64,000 nucleotides of DNA from CAZSLI01 sp964607705. Its GTDB lineage: Bacteria; Actinomycetota; Coriobacteriia; Anaerosomatales; PHET01. Positions 1-8,340 of the stretch are shown here, piece after piece. The translations under genes were made by a program, and so were the position numbers. Every line of letters begins with the position of its first letter. The stretch's first letter is position 1. Where the stretch lies: contig CAZSLI010000003.1 in assembly GCA_964607705.1 (NCBI GenBank), forward strand, positions 87,591 through 151,590, in the 5' to 3' direction. A model generated the notes under the pieces. The model did no database searches. It had not been told where the DNA came from and saw only the letters and a list, made by a program, of their open reading frames with translations.

Positions 1-1722
1 GACGGCAGCGGCCGCATCAGCCGCTTGCCTGGCAGCGGCGGCGACATCGTCACCCTTCACCTCGGTGAGCGCAGTGCTCACCAGCGCAAGAATGTCGGGC
101 TCAGACGCGGCGCCGGCAGTGAGAGCCGCTTGCGCGGCAGCGTCCTCAGCAGCAAGCACCACGTCCTCGGTGAAGAGCTTCGAGGTCGCCAGGGCGATCG
201 GCTCGTTGAAGTGTCGGATGGCGAGGACCTTCTCGAGGAAGGCGCATCCTTGAGCTGAATGCAGCAGCGGCAGTGCGCGATGCACGCCCTGTAGCGCGAG
301 AACCGCTCCCAGCGACGGCGCCTGCTTCAGGGGGTCGACGGTTGCGGTTCGAACACGTGTCACGACTGTGGCCGGGCCGGCCGGAGTCTGACAGCCGGAC
401 ACCTGTGCATGACGCTCATAGAACCTGACAGACTGCGCGAGGTCCTCGGCGAGGTTGGCGAAGCCGTCGTAACCGGCGTAGGCGCGCTCGCGCTCCTGGT
501 TCACGTCGACGAACGGCCATCCCTCCTTCGCCGCCAGGTAGCGGTTGCGACCTCCGGCCACCAGAATGTCGGCGCCAGGGCCCCCAATGCCGCCGACCAA
601 CTGCCGCAGCACCTTCGGCGAGGTGTCCTCCAGCACCGGCACGTCCGGCGCGATGGCCGCGAGCTTCTGCTCGTCTTCGGCGGACGTCTTCTTCGCGCCC
701 ACGGCGACGACCTCGATGCCCAGGTCGCGCAGGCAGCTCACCATCGACCAACTCTTGACGCCGCCGGAGTACAACACCGCCGAGCGACCATGCAGAACAG
801 CGAGAGATTCTTCGACGCGCAGGGCCAGCTCGAGCTCGTGGCGCGCGATGACCGCCTCGACCCGCTCGACGACCCCGGCGGCGTCAGGCGAGCACTCCTC
901 AAGTGCCGCGGCAATCGTGCGAAGCGAGCGAGCGATCTCCGTCGGGCCGAAGAAGCTGGCCTCGACGTTCGGGACGCCCCACCGGCCCCGCAACGCAGCG
1001 GCGACGTTGACGAGCGCGCGGGAGCAGACTGTGACCGAGAGCTTGGCACGGTGCGCCCAGCGGATCTCCTCGAATGTGGCGCTACCGGTGATATGCGAGA
1101 GCACCCGGATGCCGCACTGGCGAAGCAGCGGCTCGACCAGGTCGAGGTCGCCGGCGACGTTGTACTCGCCGATGAGCACGATGTCGGTGGGCGTCTCGCA
1201 GACAGGCTCGGCGGTGCCGATGACGTGCTCGACGAGGACCTCGCCGGCGATGCGGTTGCCCAGGTTCTTCGGCCCCACGAACCCCGGAGCGTGCACAGGG
1301 ACGATCGGGACCCACAGCTCGGACGCCAACTTCGCGCACACGGCATCGAGGTCTTCGCCGATAAGCCCGGTCACGCAGGTCGCGTAGACGAAGACCGCAT
1401 TGGGCGACTCGGCCCCCACGACCTCGCGCACGGTCGCCTCGAGCTTCTCGGAGGCGCCGTACACGATGTCGAGCTCGGTGAGGTCGGTGGTGAACCCGCG
1501 ACGGTGGAAGTCGCCCGCCGCCGAGTGGACGCCGCGACCCTCCCATGTGTTCGCGCAACAGGCGATGGGCCCGTGCACCACGTGAGCAGCGTCCGCGATC
1601 GGCATCAGCACGATCGCCGCGCCGTCGAAGGCGCAACTCTCGCCGCCACGCGACCTGCAGACCTTGTGCTTGGTGTCGGCCGAGCACCCGTCCGCGAGCA
1701 GTTTGTCGAGGTTGATGGACAT
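1..1722 (-). CDS. nifEN: NifE-NifN fusion protein, 3' end cut by window edge
   Basis: FeMo-cofactor assembly scaffold. The frame is open from the ATG at 1722 to base 1 (574 codons) with no stop. Residues 1-440 are NifE: Cys30 followed by AFDGA, HGPIAC near 50, TCVTGLIGEDLDAVC, and VTVCSRA in the position of the cofactor-binding cysteine. A short linker (about 441-460) leads straight into a NifN start (DPLK at 463-466, HSAQGC ending at Cys493, TALTEVKGDD). NifE and NifN are normally separate subunits of an alpha2beta2 complex; fused VnfEN forms are known in cyanobacteria. It starts 19 bp after nifK, so it is co-transcribed with nifHDK. The rest of the NifN half lies outside the window. Confidence 0.93.
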   Translation of the reverse strand, partial: MSINLDKLLADGCSADTKHKVCRSRGGESCAFDGAAIVLMPIADAAHVVHGPIACCANTWEGRGVHSAAGDFHRRGFTTDLTELDIVYGASEKLEATVREVVGAESPNAVFVYATCVTGLIGEDLDAVCAKLASELWVPIVPVHAPGFVGPKNLGNRIAGEVLVEHVIGTAEPVCETPTDIVLIGEYNVAGDLDLVEPLLRQCGIRVLSHITGSATFEEIRWAHRAKLSVTVCSRALVNVAAALRGRWGVPNVEASFFGPTEIARSLRTIAAALEECSPDAAGVVERVEAVIARHELELALRVEESLAVLHGRSAVLYSGGVKSWSMVSCLRDLGIEVVAVGAKKTSAEDEQKLAAIAPDVPVLEDTSPKVLRQLVGGIGGPGADILVAGGRNRYLAAKEGWPFVDVNQERERAYAGYDGFANLAEDLAQSVRFYERHAQVSGCQTPAGPATVVTRVRTATVDPLKQAPSLGAVLALQGVHRALPLLHSAQGCAFLEKVLAIRHFNEPIALATSKLFTEDVVLAAEDAAAQAALTAGAASEPDILALVSTALTEVKGDDVAAAARQAADAAAAV

Positions 1723-1741
1723 GATCGGTCCCGTCGCTTCC

Positions 1742-3253
1742 CTAGCGCACCAGGTCGAAGCTGGGCGAGTCGCTGGCGATGGCCTTGCGGTCCATCTCGT
1801 CGAGGACCGTGTTCACGAGGTCCATGAGCAGGTTCACCGCGCCCTCGTAGCCGAGGATCGTGCGCTTGTAGAGGTGGTGGCGGTCGAAAAGCGGGAAGCC
1901 CACGCGTACGAGCGGCGTGCCGGTGTCCTTCCACAGGAACTTCGCGTTGCTCGGCCCCAGGAGCAGGTCGACGGGCTCGGTGAACATGAGCGAGCGCAGG
2001 TGCCACAGGTCCTTCTTGACCCACACGGTCGCCTCGGCGCCGAACGGCGAGCTGCCGAGAAGCGCCTCGGCGGCCTTCTTGAACTTCTTGTCGCCGTTCG
2101 TGCACACGATGTGGACCGGCTTCATGCCGATCTCGAGCGAGAAGCTGATCAGACCCAGCAGCAGATCGGGGTCGCCGACCATCGCGAGTCGGCGGCCGTG
2201 CACGTAGGGGTGCGAGTCGACGATGGCGTCGACCGCGCGGGCGCGCTCGGCCTCGATCGACGCGGGGACCGCCTTGCCGGTCAGGCGCGTGATCTCGGCG
2301 AGGAACGCGTCGGTCGCGTTGATGCCCACCGGCATCCCGGTTACGACGAACTCCTGGCCCCACTGCTTGCCGATAAGATCGCCGGTCTTGACGGTCGCCG
2401 CTCGCTGCAGCGAGACGGTCGCCTTAGCGTTCACCGCGTCGGCTGCATCAGCGAGCGAGGTGCCGCCGGCCGGGTAGAGCTCGTAGGTGCCGGTGTTGCC
2501 GGAGTCCACGACGTCGCTGTAGTCGGCGAGCATGGTGAAATCGACGCCCATGTCGGAAAGCAGGCGCTTCACCTCGCGCAGGTTGCCAGTGTAGCCGTCG
2601 AAGCCGGGGATGATGTTGATCCTGTCGGTCTTTTCGCCCTCGAGGGCGAGCGTGTCGAGGATGCCCTTGAGCATCACGTCATAGCCCGTCAGGTGACTGC
2701 CCACGAAACTGGGCGTGTGCGCGTAGGGCACCGGCATGTCGTCGGGAATGGTCCCGGCGACCTTCGACTGCTTGATGTAGGCCTGCAGGTCGTCGCCGAT
2801 GACCTCGGCCATGCACGTGGTCGAGACGGCAATCATGTCGGGCTTGTAGAGCGCGTTGGCGTTCTCGAGGCCCTCGCTCATGTTTGCGAGACCGCCGAAG
2901 ACCGCTGCGTCCTCCGTCATCGAGCTCGAGACGGTCGCGATCGGCTCCTTGAAGTGGCGGCTCAGGTGGCTGCGGAAATAGGCGGTGCAGCCCTGCGAGC
3001 CCTGCACGAACGGGAGCGTTCGCTCGAACCCGAGCGCCGCGAGTACCGCACCCAGCGGCTGGCACGCCTTGCAGGGGTTGATCGAGACCGCCTCGCGGGC
3101 GAAGTTCAGCTCGCGGTACTCGGCGCTTTTGGTCCACTCGCTGATCTCGGCGATACGGGCGGAGGGACAGGCGTTCTCGAACTCCTTCTTCGCCTCGAAC
3201 TGCGCCTGGTACTCAGGTTGGGCGAACAGGTCGTTGTGGTCCTTGATCTCCAT
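1742..3253 (-). CDS. nifK: Nitrogenase molybdenum-iron protein beta chain
   Basis: Beta subunit of the MoFe protein, which with NifD holds the P-cluster and receives electrons from NifH. At 503 aa it is in the normal size range. P-cluster ligand contexts are visible: NPCKACQPLG (Cys64), GSQGC (Cys89) and TTCMAEVIGDD (Cys147). The C-terminal half keeps GDPDLLLGL and the FPLFDRHH segment typical of NifK. The start lies 15 bp downstream of nifD in the order H-D-K-EN, so one transcript is likely. No frameshift or missing ligand is seen. Confidence 0.98.
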   Translation of the reverse strand: MEIKDHNDLFAQPEYQAQFEAKKEFENACPSARIAEISEWTKSAEYRELNFAREAVSINPCKACQPLGAVLAALGFERTLPFVQGSQGCTAYFRSHLSRHFKEPIATVSSSMTEDAAVFGGLANMSEGLENANALYKPDMIAVSTTCMAEVIGDDLQAYIKQSKVAGTIPDDMPVPYAHTPSFVGSHLTGYDVMLKGILDTLALEGEKTDRINIIPGFDGYTGNLREVKRLLSDMGVDFTMLADYSDVVDSGNTGTYELYPAGGTSLADAADAVNAKATVSLQRAATVKTGDLIGKQWGQEFVVTGMPVGINATDAFLAEITRLTGKAVPASIEAERARAVDAIVDSHPYVHGRRLAMVGDPDLLLGLISFSLEIGMKPVHIVCTNGDKKFKKAAEALLGSSPFGAEATVWVKKDLWHLRSLMFTEPVDLLLGPSNAKFLWKDTGTPLVRVGFPLFDRHHLYKRTILGYEGAVNLLMDLVNTVLDEMDRKAIASDSPSFDLVR

Positions 3254-3268
3254 CGGGTCGCCTCCCTG

Positions 3269-4741
3269 CTAGCTCGCGGCGCGAGCGTCGGCGGGCACAG
3301 CCGGGGCGGCGCTCCGCACGAGGCCCCACACCGGGCTGTTGACGGTCATGTCCATGTCGCGGGCGAAGATCTTGAAGCCGTCGAAGCCGTGGTACGGGCC
3401 GGAGTAGTCCCAGCTGTGCATCTGACGGAACGGGACGCCCATCTTGTGGTAGGCGTACTTCTCCTTGACGCCCGAGCCCACGAGGTCCGGCTTGATGCGC
3501 TTGGTGATCTCCTCTAGCTCGTAGGGCGTCGCGTCATCGACGATGATCGAACCCTCGGCCATGAGCGGATACGTGCGCTTGTACTCGTCGTTGTGGCCGA
3601 ACTCGTAGCCGGCCGCGACGATCTCCATCCCCAGGTCCTCGTAAGCGCCGATCACGTGGCGCGGGCGCAGGCCGCCCACGTACAGCATCACCGTCTTGCC
3701 TTCGAGCTTGGGCCGGTACTCGGCGATGACGGCGTCCATCTCGGGCTTCATCTTCTCGATGAGTGCCTCGGCGTTGGTCTGGATCGTTTCGTCGAAGTAG
3801 CTCGCGATCTTGCGGATCGACTCGTAGATCTTCGTGGGGCCGAAGAAGTTGTACTCGACCCACGGGGTGCCGTACGCCTCTTCGAGGTGGCGACAGATGT
3901 AGTTCATCGACCGGTAGCAGTGGATGAGGTTGAGCTTAGCCTTGGGCGCATTCGCGAGCTCGGCAAGGGTGGCGTCACCGGTCCACTGCGCGATGACTCG
4001 CAGCCCCATGTCCTCGAGGATCCGCCGGGAAGACCACGCATCCCCGCCGATGTTGTAGTCGCCGATGATCGTGACGTCGTAGGGCGTGGTCGCGATCTCG
4101 GTGGCTGCCTTCTCGAAGACGTGGTCGCGGATCGCGTCGTTGGCGATGTGGTGCCCGAGCGACTGCGACACGCCGCGGAAGCCTTCGCATCGGACCGGCA
4201 CGACCGGCTTGCCGATGTCGGCCGTCTTTGCCTTCGAGACAGACTCGATGTCGTCTCCGATAAGACCAACCGGGCACTCGGACTGCACCGAGATGCCACG
4301 CGCGAGCGGAAACAGGCCGTTGAGCTCGTCGACGATCTGGGCGAGCTTCTTGTCGCCGCCATAGACGATGTCGCGTTCCTGGAAGTCGCTCGTCACGTGC
4401 AGGGTGCCGAACGCGTCCACGCCGGTCTCGCCGTTGTAGTAGTTGCGGCGGCTCCAGTTGGAGTACGCGCCGCACCCCACGGGGCCGTGGCTGATGTGGA
4501 CCATGTCCTTGACGGGGCCCCACACCACGCCCTTCGAACCGGCGTACGCGCAGCCGCGAACGGTCATGACGCCGGGGCGCGACTTCACGTTCGACTTGAC
4601 CGCGCAGCTGGAGCAGTCGCCCGACGGGTCGTTGGGACGGAAGTGCTTCGCGCGGTCCTTGCGGGCCTTCTCGGGATAGACCTCGAGGATCTCGTCGATG
4701 ACCTTCTGTGTCTGGTTGATCTTTGCGGACGGGCCGGTCAT
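3269..4741 (-). CDS. nifD: Nitrogenase molybdenum-iron protein alpha chain
   Basis: Catalytic alpha subunit of Mo nitrogenase (490 aa). The FeMo-cofactor ligands fall at the same numbers as in Azotobacter: Cys275 (LIHCYRSMNY) and His442 (MHSWDYSGPYHG). P-cluster cysteines are Cys64, Cys90 (HGPVGC) and Cys156 (SECPVGLIGDD); Arg359 of GGLRPRH is kept. This ligand set and the absence of a delta subunit gene nearby point to the Mo enzyme, not V or Fe-only forms. The ATG at 4741 abuts the nifH stop with no gap, and no nifI genes sit between H and D, unlike many anaerobes. Confidence 0.98.
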   Translation of the reverse strand: MTGPSAKINQTQKVIDEILEVYPEKARKDRAKHFRPNDPSGDCSSCAVKSNVKSRPGVMTVRGCAYAGSKGVVWGPVKDMVHISHGPVGCGAYSNWSRRNYYNGETGVDAFGTLHVTSDFQERDIVYGGDKKLAQIVDELNGLFPLARGISVQSECPVGLIGDDIESVSKAKTADIGKPVVPVRCEGFRGVSQSLGHHIANDAIRDHVFEKAATEIATTPYDVTIIGDYNIGGDAWSSRRILEDMGLRVIAQWTGDATLAELANAPKAKLNLIHCYRSMNYICRHLEEAYGTPWVEYNFFGPTKIYESIRKIASYFDETIQTNAEALIEKMKPEMDAVIAEYRPKLEGKTVMLYVGGLRPRHVIGAYEDLGMEIVAAGYEFGHNDEYKRTYPLMAEGSIIVDDATPYELEEITKRIKPDLVGSGVKEKYAYHKMGVPFRQMHSWDYSGPYHGFDGFKIFARDMDMTVNSPVWGLVRSAAPAVPADARAAS

Positions 4742-5599
4742 CTACGCCACCGCCTCATCGGCGGCCGGCTCGGCCTCCATGATGCCAAACTCCATGAGGA
4801 GTTCCTCGAGCTCGTCCTGGGTGATCGGGGTCGGGATAACCAGGTTCTCGTTCTCGGCGATCTTCTTGGCGAGCGCGCGGTACTCGTCGGCCTGTGCGTG
4901 CTCGGGGTTGTACTGGATGACGGTCTGGCGTCGCAGCTCAGCGCGCTGCACCTCGTTCTCGCGCGGCACGAAGTGGATCATCTGAGTGCCGAGCTTCTTG
5001 GCAAGCGCCTCGATGAGGTCGTACTCACGGTCGGTCTTGCGCGAGTTGCAGATGAGTCCGCCCAGGCGCACACCGCCGGACTGCGCGTACTTGAGGATGC
5101 CGCGGGCGATGTTGTTCGCCGCGTACATCGCCATCATCTCGCCGGAGGTGACGATGTAGATCTCGCGTGCCTTGCCTTCGCGGATCGGCATCGCGAAGCC
5201 GCCGCACACGACGTCGCCCAGGACGTCGTAGAAGACGAAGTCGAGGTCCTCGGTATAGGCGCCCTCCTCCTCGAGGAAGTTGATGGCGGTGATGACGCCG
5301 CGACCCGCGCAGCCGACGCCCGGCTCCGGCCCGCCCGACTCGGCGCACTTAACGTCGCCGTAACCGGTCAGCAGGACGTCTTCGAGCTCGAGGTCCTCGA
5401 CCGACCCCGCCTCACGCGCCATGTCCATGACGGTGGTCTGCGCCTTTTGGTTGAGGATGAGGCGGGTGGAGTCCGCCTTGGGGTCGCAACCTACGATCAT
5501 GACCTTCTTGCCGGCCTCGGCCAGCGCCGCGACCGTGTTCTGCGTGGTCGTGCTCTTACCGATGCCGCCCTTGCCGTAGATCGCTACCTGTCGAATCAT
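4742..5599 (-). CDS. nifH: Nitrogenase iron protein (dinitrogenase reductase)
   Basis: ATP-dependent electron donor to NifDK, also used in FeMo-cofactor and P-cluster maturation. 285 aa from the ATG at 5599, chosen because GGAGGAGGAGCC stands directly before it; the frame stays open further upstream but without homology. P-loop GKGGIGKST at 9-17, [4Fe-4S] ligands Cys97 (GVGCAGRG) and Cys132 (VVCGGFAMP), and Arg100, the site of ADP-ribosylation in species that have DraT. It is the first gene of the nifHDK-EN run. Confidence 0.98.
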   Translation of the reverse strand: MIRQVAIYGKGGIGKSTTTQNTVAALAEAGKKVMIVGCDPKADSTRLILNQKAQTTVMDMAREAGSVEDLELEDVLLTGYGDVKCAESGGPEPGVGCAGRGVITAINFLEEEGAYTEDLDFVFYDVLGDVVCGGFAMPIREGKAREIYIVTSGEMMAMYAANNIARGILKYAQSGGVRLGGLICNSRKTDREYDLIEALAKKLGTQMIHFVPRENEVQRAELRRQTVIQYNPEHAQADEYRALAKKIAENENLVIPTPITQDELEELLMEFGIMEAEPAADEAVA

Positions 5600-5819
5600 G
5601 GCTCCTCCTCCTATGCACCGTCGGCGACGGTTTGACCGTGAAGTTGGCCTAGGAGAAGAACGAGCCGCGTGCCAAGACCGCACCCCTTTTGACCTGCGGT
5701 TTTGTCGCCCGATGCCAAACGCCTCCGTCACTTTCGTGGGGAGGCGCTACAGAAATGTCGCGTTGTTGCAGACGCGTTTCGAGCCCCAGGTGGGCTGGAT
5801 GGGCCGACGGGCCCGCGTC
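5600..5819 (-). promoter_or_regulatory. nifQ-nifH intergenic and leader region
   Basis: 220 bp between the end of nifQ and the nifH start. It holds a strong hairpin at 5720-5746 (7-bp outer stem CGCCTCC/GGAGGCG, inner CAC-GAAA-GTG) and a palindrome ACCGTC-GGC-GACGGT at 5617-5631, just upstream of the nifH ribosome site. The hairpin may end or stabilise the nifQ message, and the palindrome could be an operator or leader stem. No convincing sigma-54 -24/-12 element was found. The roles are inferred from position only. Confidence 0.45.
5720..5746 (-). terminator. Hairpin downstream of nifQ
   Basis: Perfect 7-bp stem with a nested 3-bp stem capped by GAAA, 74 nt past the nifQ stop in the direction of transcription. 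Only a short TTT follows, so it may be a weak terminator, a processing site or a protective stem for the downstream nifH message. Confidence 0.4.
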
Positions 5820-6209
5820 CTACTCCTCGGGACCGAAGCACTCCGCATACGACGTGCACGCGCCGCATTCGGGGTTCGCTCAACCATGGAATCCGGGCCA
5901 GCCGCATAGCCGCTTGTAGAAGAACTTCTTCCACCGCATGTCGCGATCGTTCGCGTCGTAGAGCGGCCGGAAGTGGGTCGACATCAGGCGCTTCAGCTCA
6001 TCTCGGCTCTCCAGGCCCATCGCCACCCACAGGTGCCCCGGCTCCATCGAGCTCGTCGCGATGAACTCCGCGAGCCGACGAGCCTCGGCATCGTCCGGGC
6101 TTGCCGCCTCCACAAGCAGCCGCACCAGCGCGGAGTACTCCGCGCGCCGGGCCTCGGGTATGTGGATGTCGTCGCTCACGAGAGCCAACCTAGCACTCGA
6201 AGATTGCAT
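5820..6209 (-). CDS. nifQ: NifQ, molybdenum donor for FeMo-cofactor, with in-frame TGA at a motif cysteine
   Basis: Small NifQ (129 codons to the TAG at 5820; typical members are about 170-200 aa). It should deliver a Mo-Fe-S cluster to NifEN/NifH. The family block MRWKKFFYKRLC is at 91-102. The frame then meets TGA at 5882-5880 (codon 110) and continues in frame as ANPECGACTSYAECFGPEE. Counting TGA as a cysteine or selenocysteine, the motif is X-x4-C-x2-C-x5-C, exactly the NifQ metal site (Cys115, 118, 124). Stopping at TGA would remove the whole site. Readings: UGA-encoded selenocysteine (favoured, given the hairpin just after it), a nonsense mutation, or a base error. The start is uncertain: ATG 6209 lacks a clear Shine-Dalgarno and GTG 6179 is possible. 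It lies directly upstream of nifH on the same strand. Confidence 0.85.
5841..5874 (-). promoter_or_regulatory. Candidate bacterial SECIS hairpin in nifQ
   Basis: Read on the minus strand, bases 5867-5861 (TGCGGCG) pair with 5854-5848 (CGTCGTA) around the loop CGTGCA. The stem extends through A5868-T5847, one A-G mismatch, then G5870-C5845, C5871-G5844 and C5872-G5843. The loop begins 19 nt after the in-frame TGA and has G at its second position. Both fit the spacing and loop rule I recall for bacterial SECIS elements. High GC makes chance hairpins common, so this needs covariation support. Confidence 0.5.
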
Positions 6210-6298
6210 CGGCGTTTCGCCCAGCGCAGGGCGCCCGCCGGGCAGCGTGCTCGCATGAGCTACGATAGTCCGCGTTCGCTCCGAGATTGGGAGGATGC

Positions 6299-7135
6299 AT
6301 GCCGCGACCCAAGCTTGGCCACATCCAGTTCATCAACTGCCTGCCGCTGTACTACGGCATGGTCAAGAACGACGTGCTGCTCGATGTCGATCTCGTGCGT
6401 GCGGCGCCGGCCGACCTGGCGCGAGACCTCGTCGACGAGACGCTCGACCTCGCGCCTATCCCCGCGATCGAATACGCACGCCACGCCGACGAACTGGTGC
6501 TGCTTCCCGACATCGCGATCTCGAGCGACGGCGAGGTGCAGTCGATCCTGCTCGTCTCCAAGGTGCCTGCCGAGGAGCTCGACGGCCGGCCGGTCGCACT
6601 CGCAGCCAACTCGCGCACCTCTCAGGTGCTCGCCCGCATCCTGCTCGACAAGCGTTGGGGCGTGAAGCCGGTCTACTCCGAGATGCCGCCGGACCTGCCG
6701 GCGATGCTGCGTGACGCGGACGCGGCGCTCCTCATCGGCGATGAAGCGATCCGCGCGTACTGGGAGCCGCCGACGGGCCTGCACGCCTACGACCTCGGCA
6801 CCGAGTGGAAGTCGTGGACCGGGCTGCCGTTCGTCTTCGCCGTCTGGGCCGCGCGCGCCCGCTATGCCGAGGAGCAGCGCGAGGCTCTCCAGGTCGTGCG
6901 TGAGGCGCTCGACGGCTCGCTGGCCTACTGCCGCGCGAACCTCGACGACATCTCCGAGTACGCCGCACGCTGGGAGTCGTTCTCGGCGGACAAGTTCCGC
7001 AGCTACTTCGACGCGCTGAAGTTCCGCTTCGACGGCGACTATCGTGAGGGGCTGAAGCGCTACCTCGCAGAGGCCGTCGCGATCGGGCAACTGGATCGCA
7101 TACCGGAGCTGCGCATTTTCGGGGAGAACGCATGA
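6299..7135 (+). CDS. mqnA: Chorismate dehydratase, futalosine menaquinone pathway
   Basis: First committed step of the futalosine route: chorismate to 3-enolpyruvoylbenzoate. 278 aa, normal for MqnA, with a periplasmic-binding-protein-like fold. N-terminal GHIQFINCLPLYYG, the central NSRTSQVLARILL block and GDEAIRAY are characteristic. The ATG at 6299 was chosen because GGGAGG lies just before it; a TTG at 6287 would overlap that site. It overlaps mqnC by 4 bp (ATGA), indicating translational coupling. It is divergent from nifQ across about 90 bp. Confidence 0.95.
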   Translation: MPRPKLGHIQFINCLPLYYGMVKNDVLLDVDLVRAAPADLARDLVDETLDLAPIPAIEYARHADELVLLPDIAISSDGEVQSILLVSKVPAEELDGRPVALAANSRTSQVLARILLDKRWGVKPVYSEMPPDLPAMLRDADAALLIGDEAIRAYWEPPTGLHAYDLGTEWKSWTGLPFVFAVWAARARYAEEQREALQVVREALDGSLAYCRANLDDISEYAARWESFSADKFRSYFDALKFRFDGDYREGLKRYLAEAVAIGQLDRIPELRIFGENA

Positions 7136-8247
7136 GCGCCGGGCGCGAGCTCGAGGGAGCGGTGGCCGAGCGCGTCGAGCGCGTCGTCCTCGGCGAGGGG
7201 CGGCTGACTCCCGAGGACGCCGTGACGCTCCTCGGCGGCGGGAGCATGCTGCGGCTCGCCGCAGCGGCCTCTGCGATGCGGCGGCGCATGGTGCCGGGCG
7301 ACGAGGTCACCTTCATCGTCGATCGCAACGTGAACTACACGAATGTGTGCGTGAGCGGCTGCCGCTTCTGCGCGTTCTACCGCAACGCCGATGACCCCGA
7401 CGCCTACGTGCTGTCTCCCGACGAGCTGTACAAGAAGGTGCAGGAGACGCTCGACCTCGAGGGCACGGCGATCCTGCTGCAGGGCGGCATGCATCCCGAA
7501 CTGCCGCTCGAGTGGTACGAGGGCATGCTGCGCGAGCTCAAGGCGCGCTTCCCGATCCACGTACACGGCTTCGGCCCGCCCGAGATCCACCACCTTTCGC
7601 GCATCAGTGGCCTGCCAGTGCCCGAGGTGCTACAGCGCCTGCGCGACGCAGGCCTCGACTCGCTTCCCGGCGGCGGTGCCGAGATCCTCGTCGACCGCGT
7701 TCGCGACTACGTCTCGCCGAAGAAGGCGACCTCCAAGCAGTGGCTCGACGTCATGCGCGAGGCTCACATGCTCGACATGTCGACCACGGCCACGATGATG
7801 TTCGGCTCGGTAGAGACCGCCGAGGAGCGCGTTGAGCACCTGCGGCGCATCCGCGAGGTGCAGGACGAGGCCGTCGCCGGCGGACACGTGGGCTTCCGCG
7901 CGTTCATCCCGTGGAGCTTCCAGCCCGGCTACACAGACCTCGAGGGCGAGCAGCCCACCGCCGCGAGCGGCTGGGAGTACCTGCGGATGCTTGCCGTGTC
8001 GCGCCTGTTCCTCGACAACGTGCGCAACATCCAGGCGAGTTGGGTCACCCAGGGCGGCAAGGTGGGACAGGTCGCGCTCGCCTTCGGCGCCAACGACATG
8101 GGCTCGACGATGATCGAGGAGAACGTGGTGGCCGCCGCTGGCACCCGCTTCATGCTCGCGCGCGAGGAGCTCGTGCGGCTCGTCCACGACGCCGGCTACA
8201 CGCCCGTGCAGCGCGATACGCTCTACCGCGAGGTGCGCAGGTTCTAG
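7132..8247 (+). CDS. mqnC: Cyclic dehypoxanthinyl futalosine synthase (radical SAM)
   Basis: Radical SAM enzyme that cyclises dehypoxanthinyl futalosine in menaquinone synthesis. 371 aa. The cluster motif CVSGCRFC gives Cys73, Cys77 and Cys80, followed by the LLQGGMHPELPLEWYE block. Conserved C-terminal segments PWSFQPGYTDLEG and GANDMGSTMIEENVV identify MqnC rather than MqnE. It overlaps mqnA by 4 bp and ends in a strong hairpin terminator. The nucleosidase and deaminase needed between MqnE and MqnC are not adjacent; see 28836-31000 for candidates. Confidence 0.95.
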   Translation: MSAGRELEGAVAERVERVVLGEGRLTPEDAVTLLGGGSMLRLAAAASAMRRRMVPGDEVTFIVDRNVNYTNVCVSGCRFCAFYRNADDPDAYVLSPDELYKKVQETLDLEGTAILLQGGMHPELPLEWYEGMLRELKARFPIHVHGFGPPEIHHLSRISGLPVPEVLQRLRDAGLDSLPGGGAEILVDRVRDYVSPKKATSKQWLDVMREAHMLDMSTTATMMFGSVETAEERVEHLRRIREVQDEAVAGGHVGFRAFIPWSFQPGYTDLEGEQPTAASGWEYLRMLAVSRLFLDNVRNIQASWVTQGGKVGQVALAFGANDMGSTMIEENVVAAAGTRFMLAREELVRLVHDAGYTPVQRDTLYREVRRF

Positions 8248-8274
8248 ACGACCCAGCGGACACCGGATTATGAG

Positions 8275-8298
8275 AAGGGCGCCCCGTGGGGCGCCCTT
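8275..8298. terminator. Bidirectional terminator between mqnC and the haem-motif protein
   Basis: AAGGGCGCC-CCGTGG-GGCGCCCTT, a 9-bp perfect stem between two convergent genes. Confidence 0.85.
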
Positions 8299-8340
8299 CG
8301 TGCAATCGATGTTGCGTGGGTCGTGCGGTCGAGCGATGGA

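Noticed and set aside
1664..3517. 617-codon plus-strand ORF opposite nifK
   Set aside because: Antisense shadow of a gene with all family residues; composition reflects the GC-rich third positions of nifK.
3593..5635. 680-codon plus-strand ORF opposite nifD/nifH
   Set aside because: Same cause; no domain or ribosome site, and real genes lie on the other strand.
5659..5676. TTGGCACGCGGCTCGTTC as sigma-54 promoter of nifH (minus strand)
   Set aside because: The -24 half fits but the -12 half lacks GC at the right spacing, and sigma-54 is not expected in this lineage.
5880..5882. TGA in nifQ read as tryptophan (altered genetic code)
   Set aside because: Many other genes in the window end in TGA at the expected place, including 4-bp ATGA overlaps.
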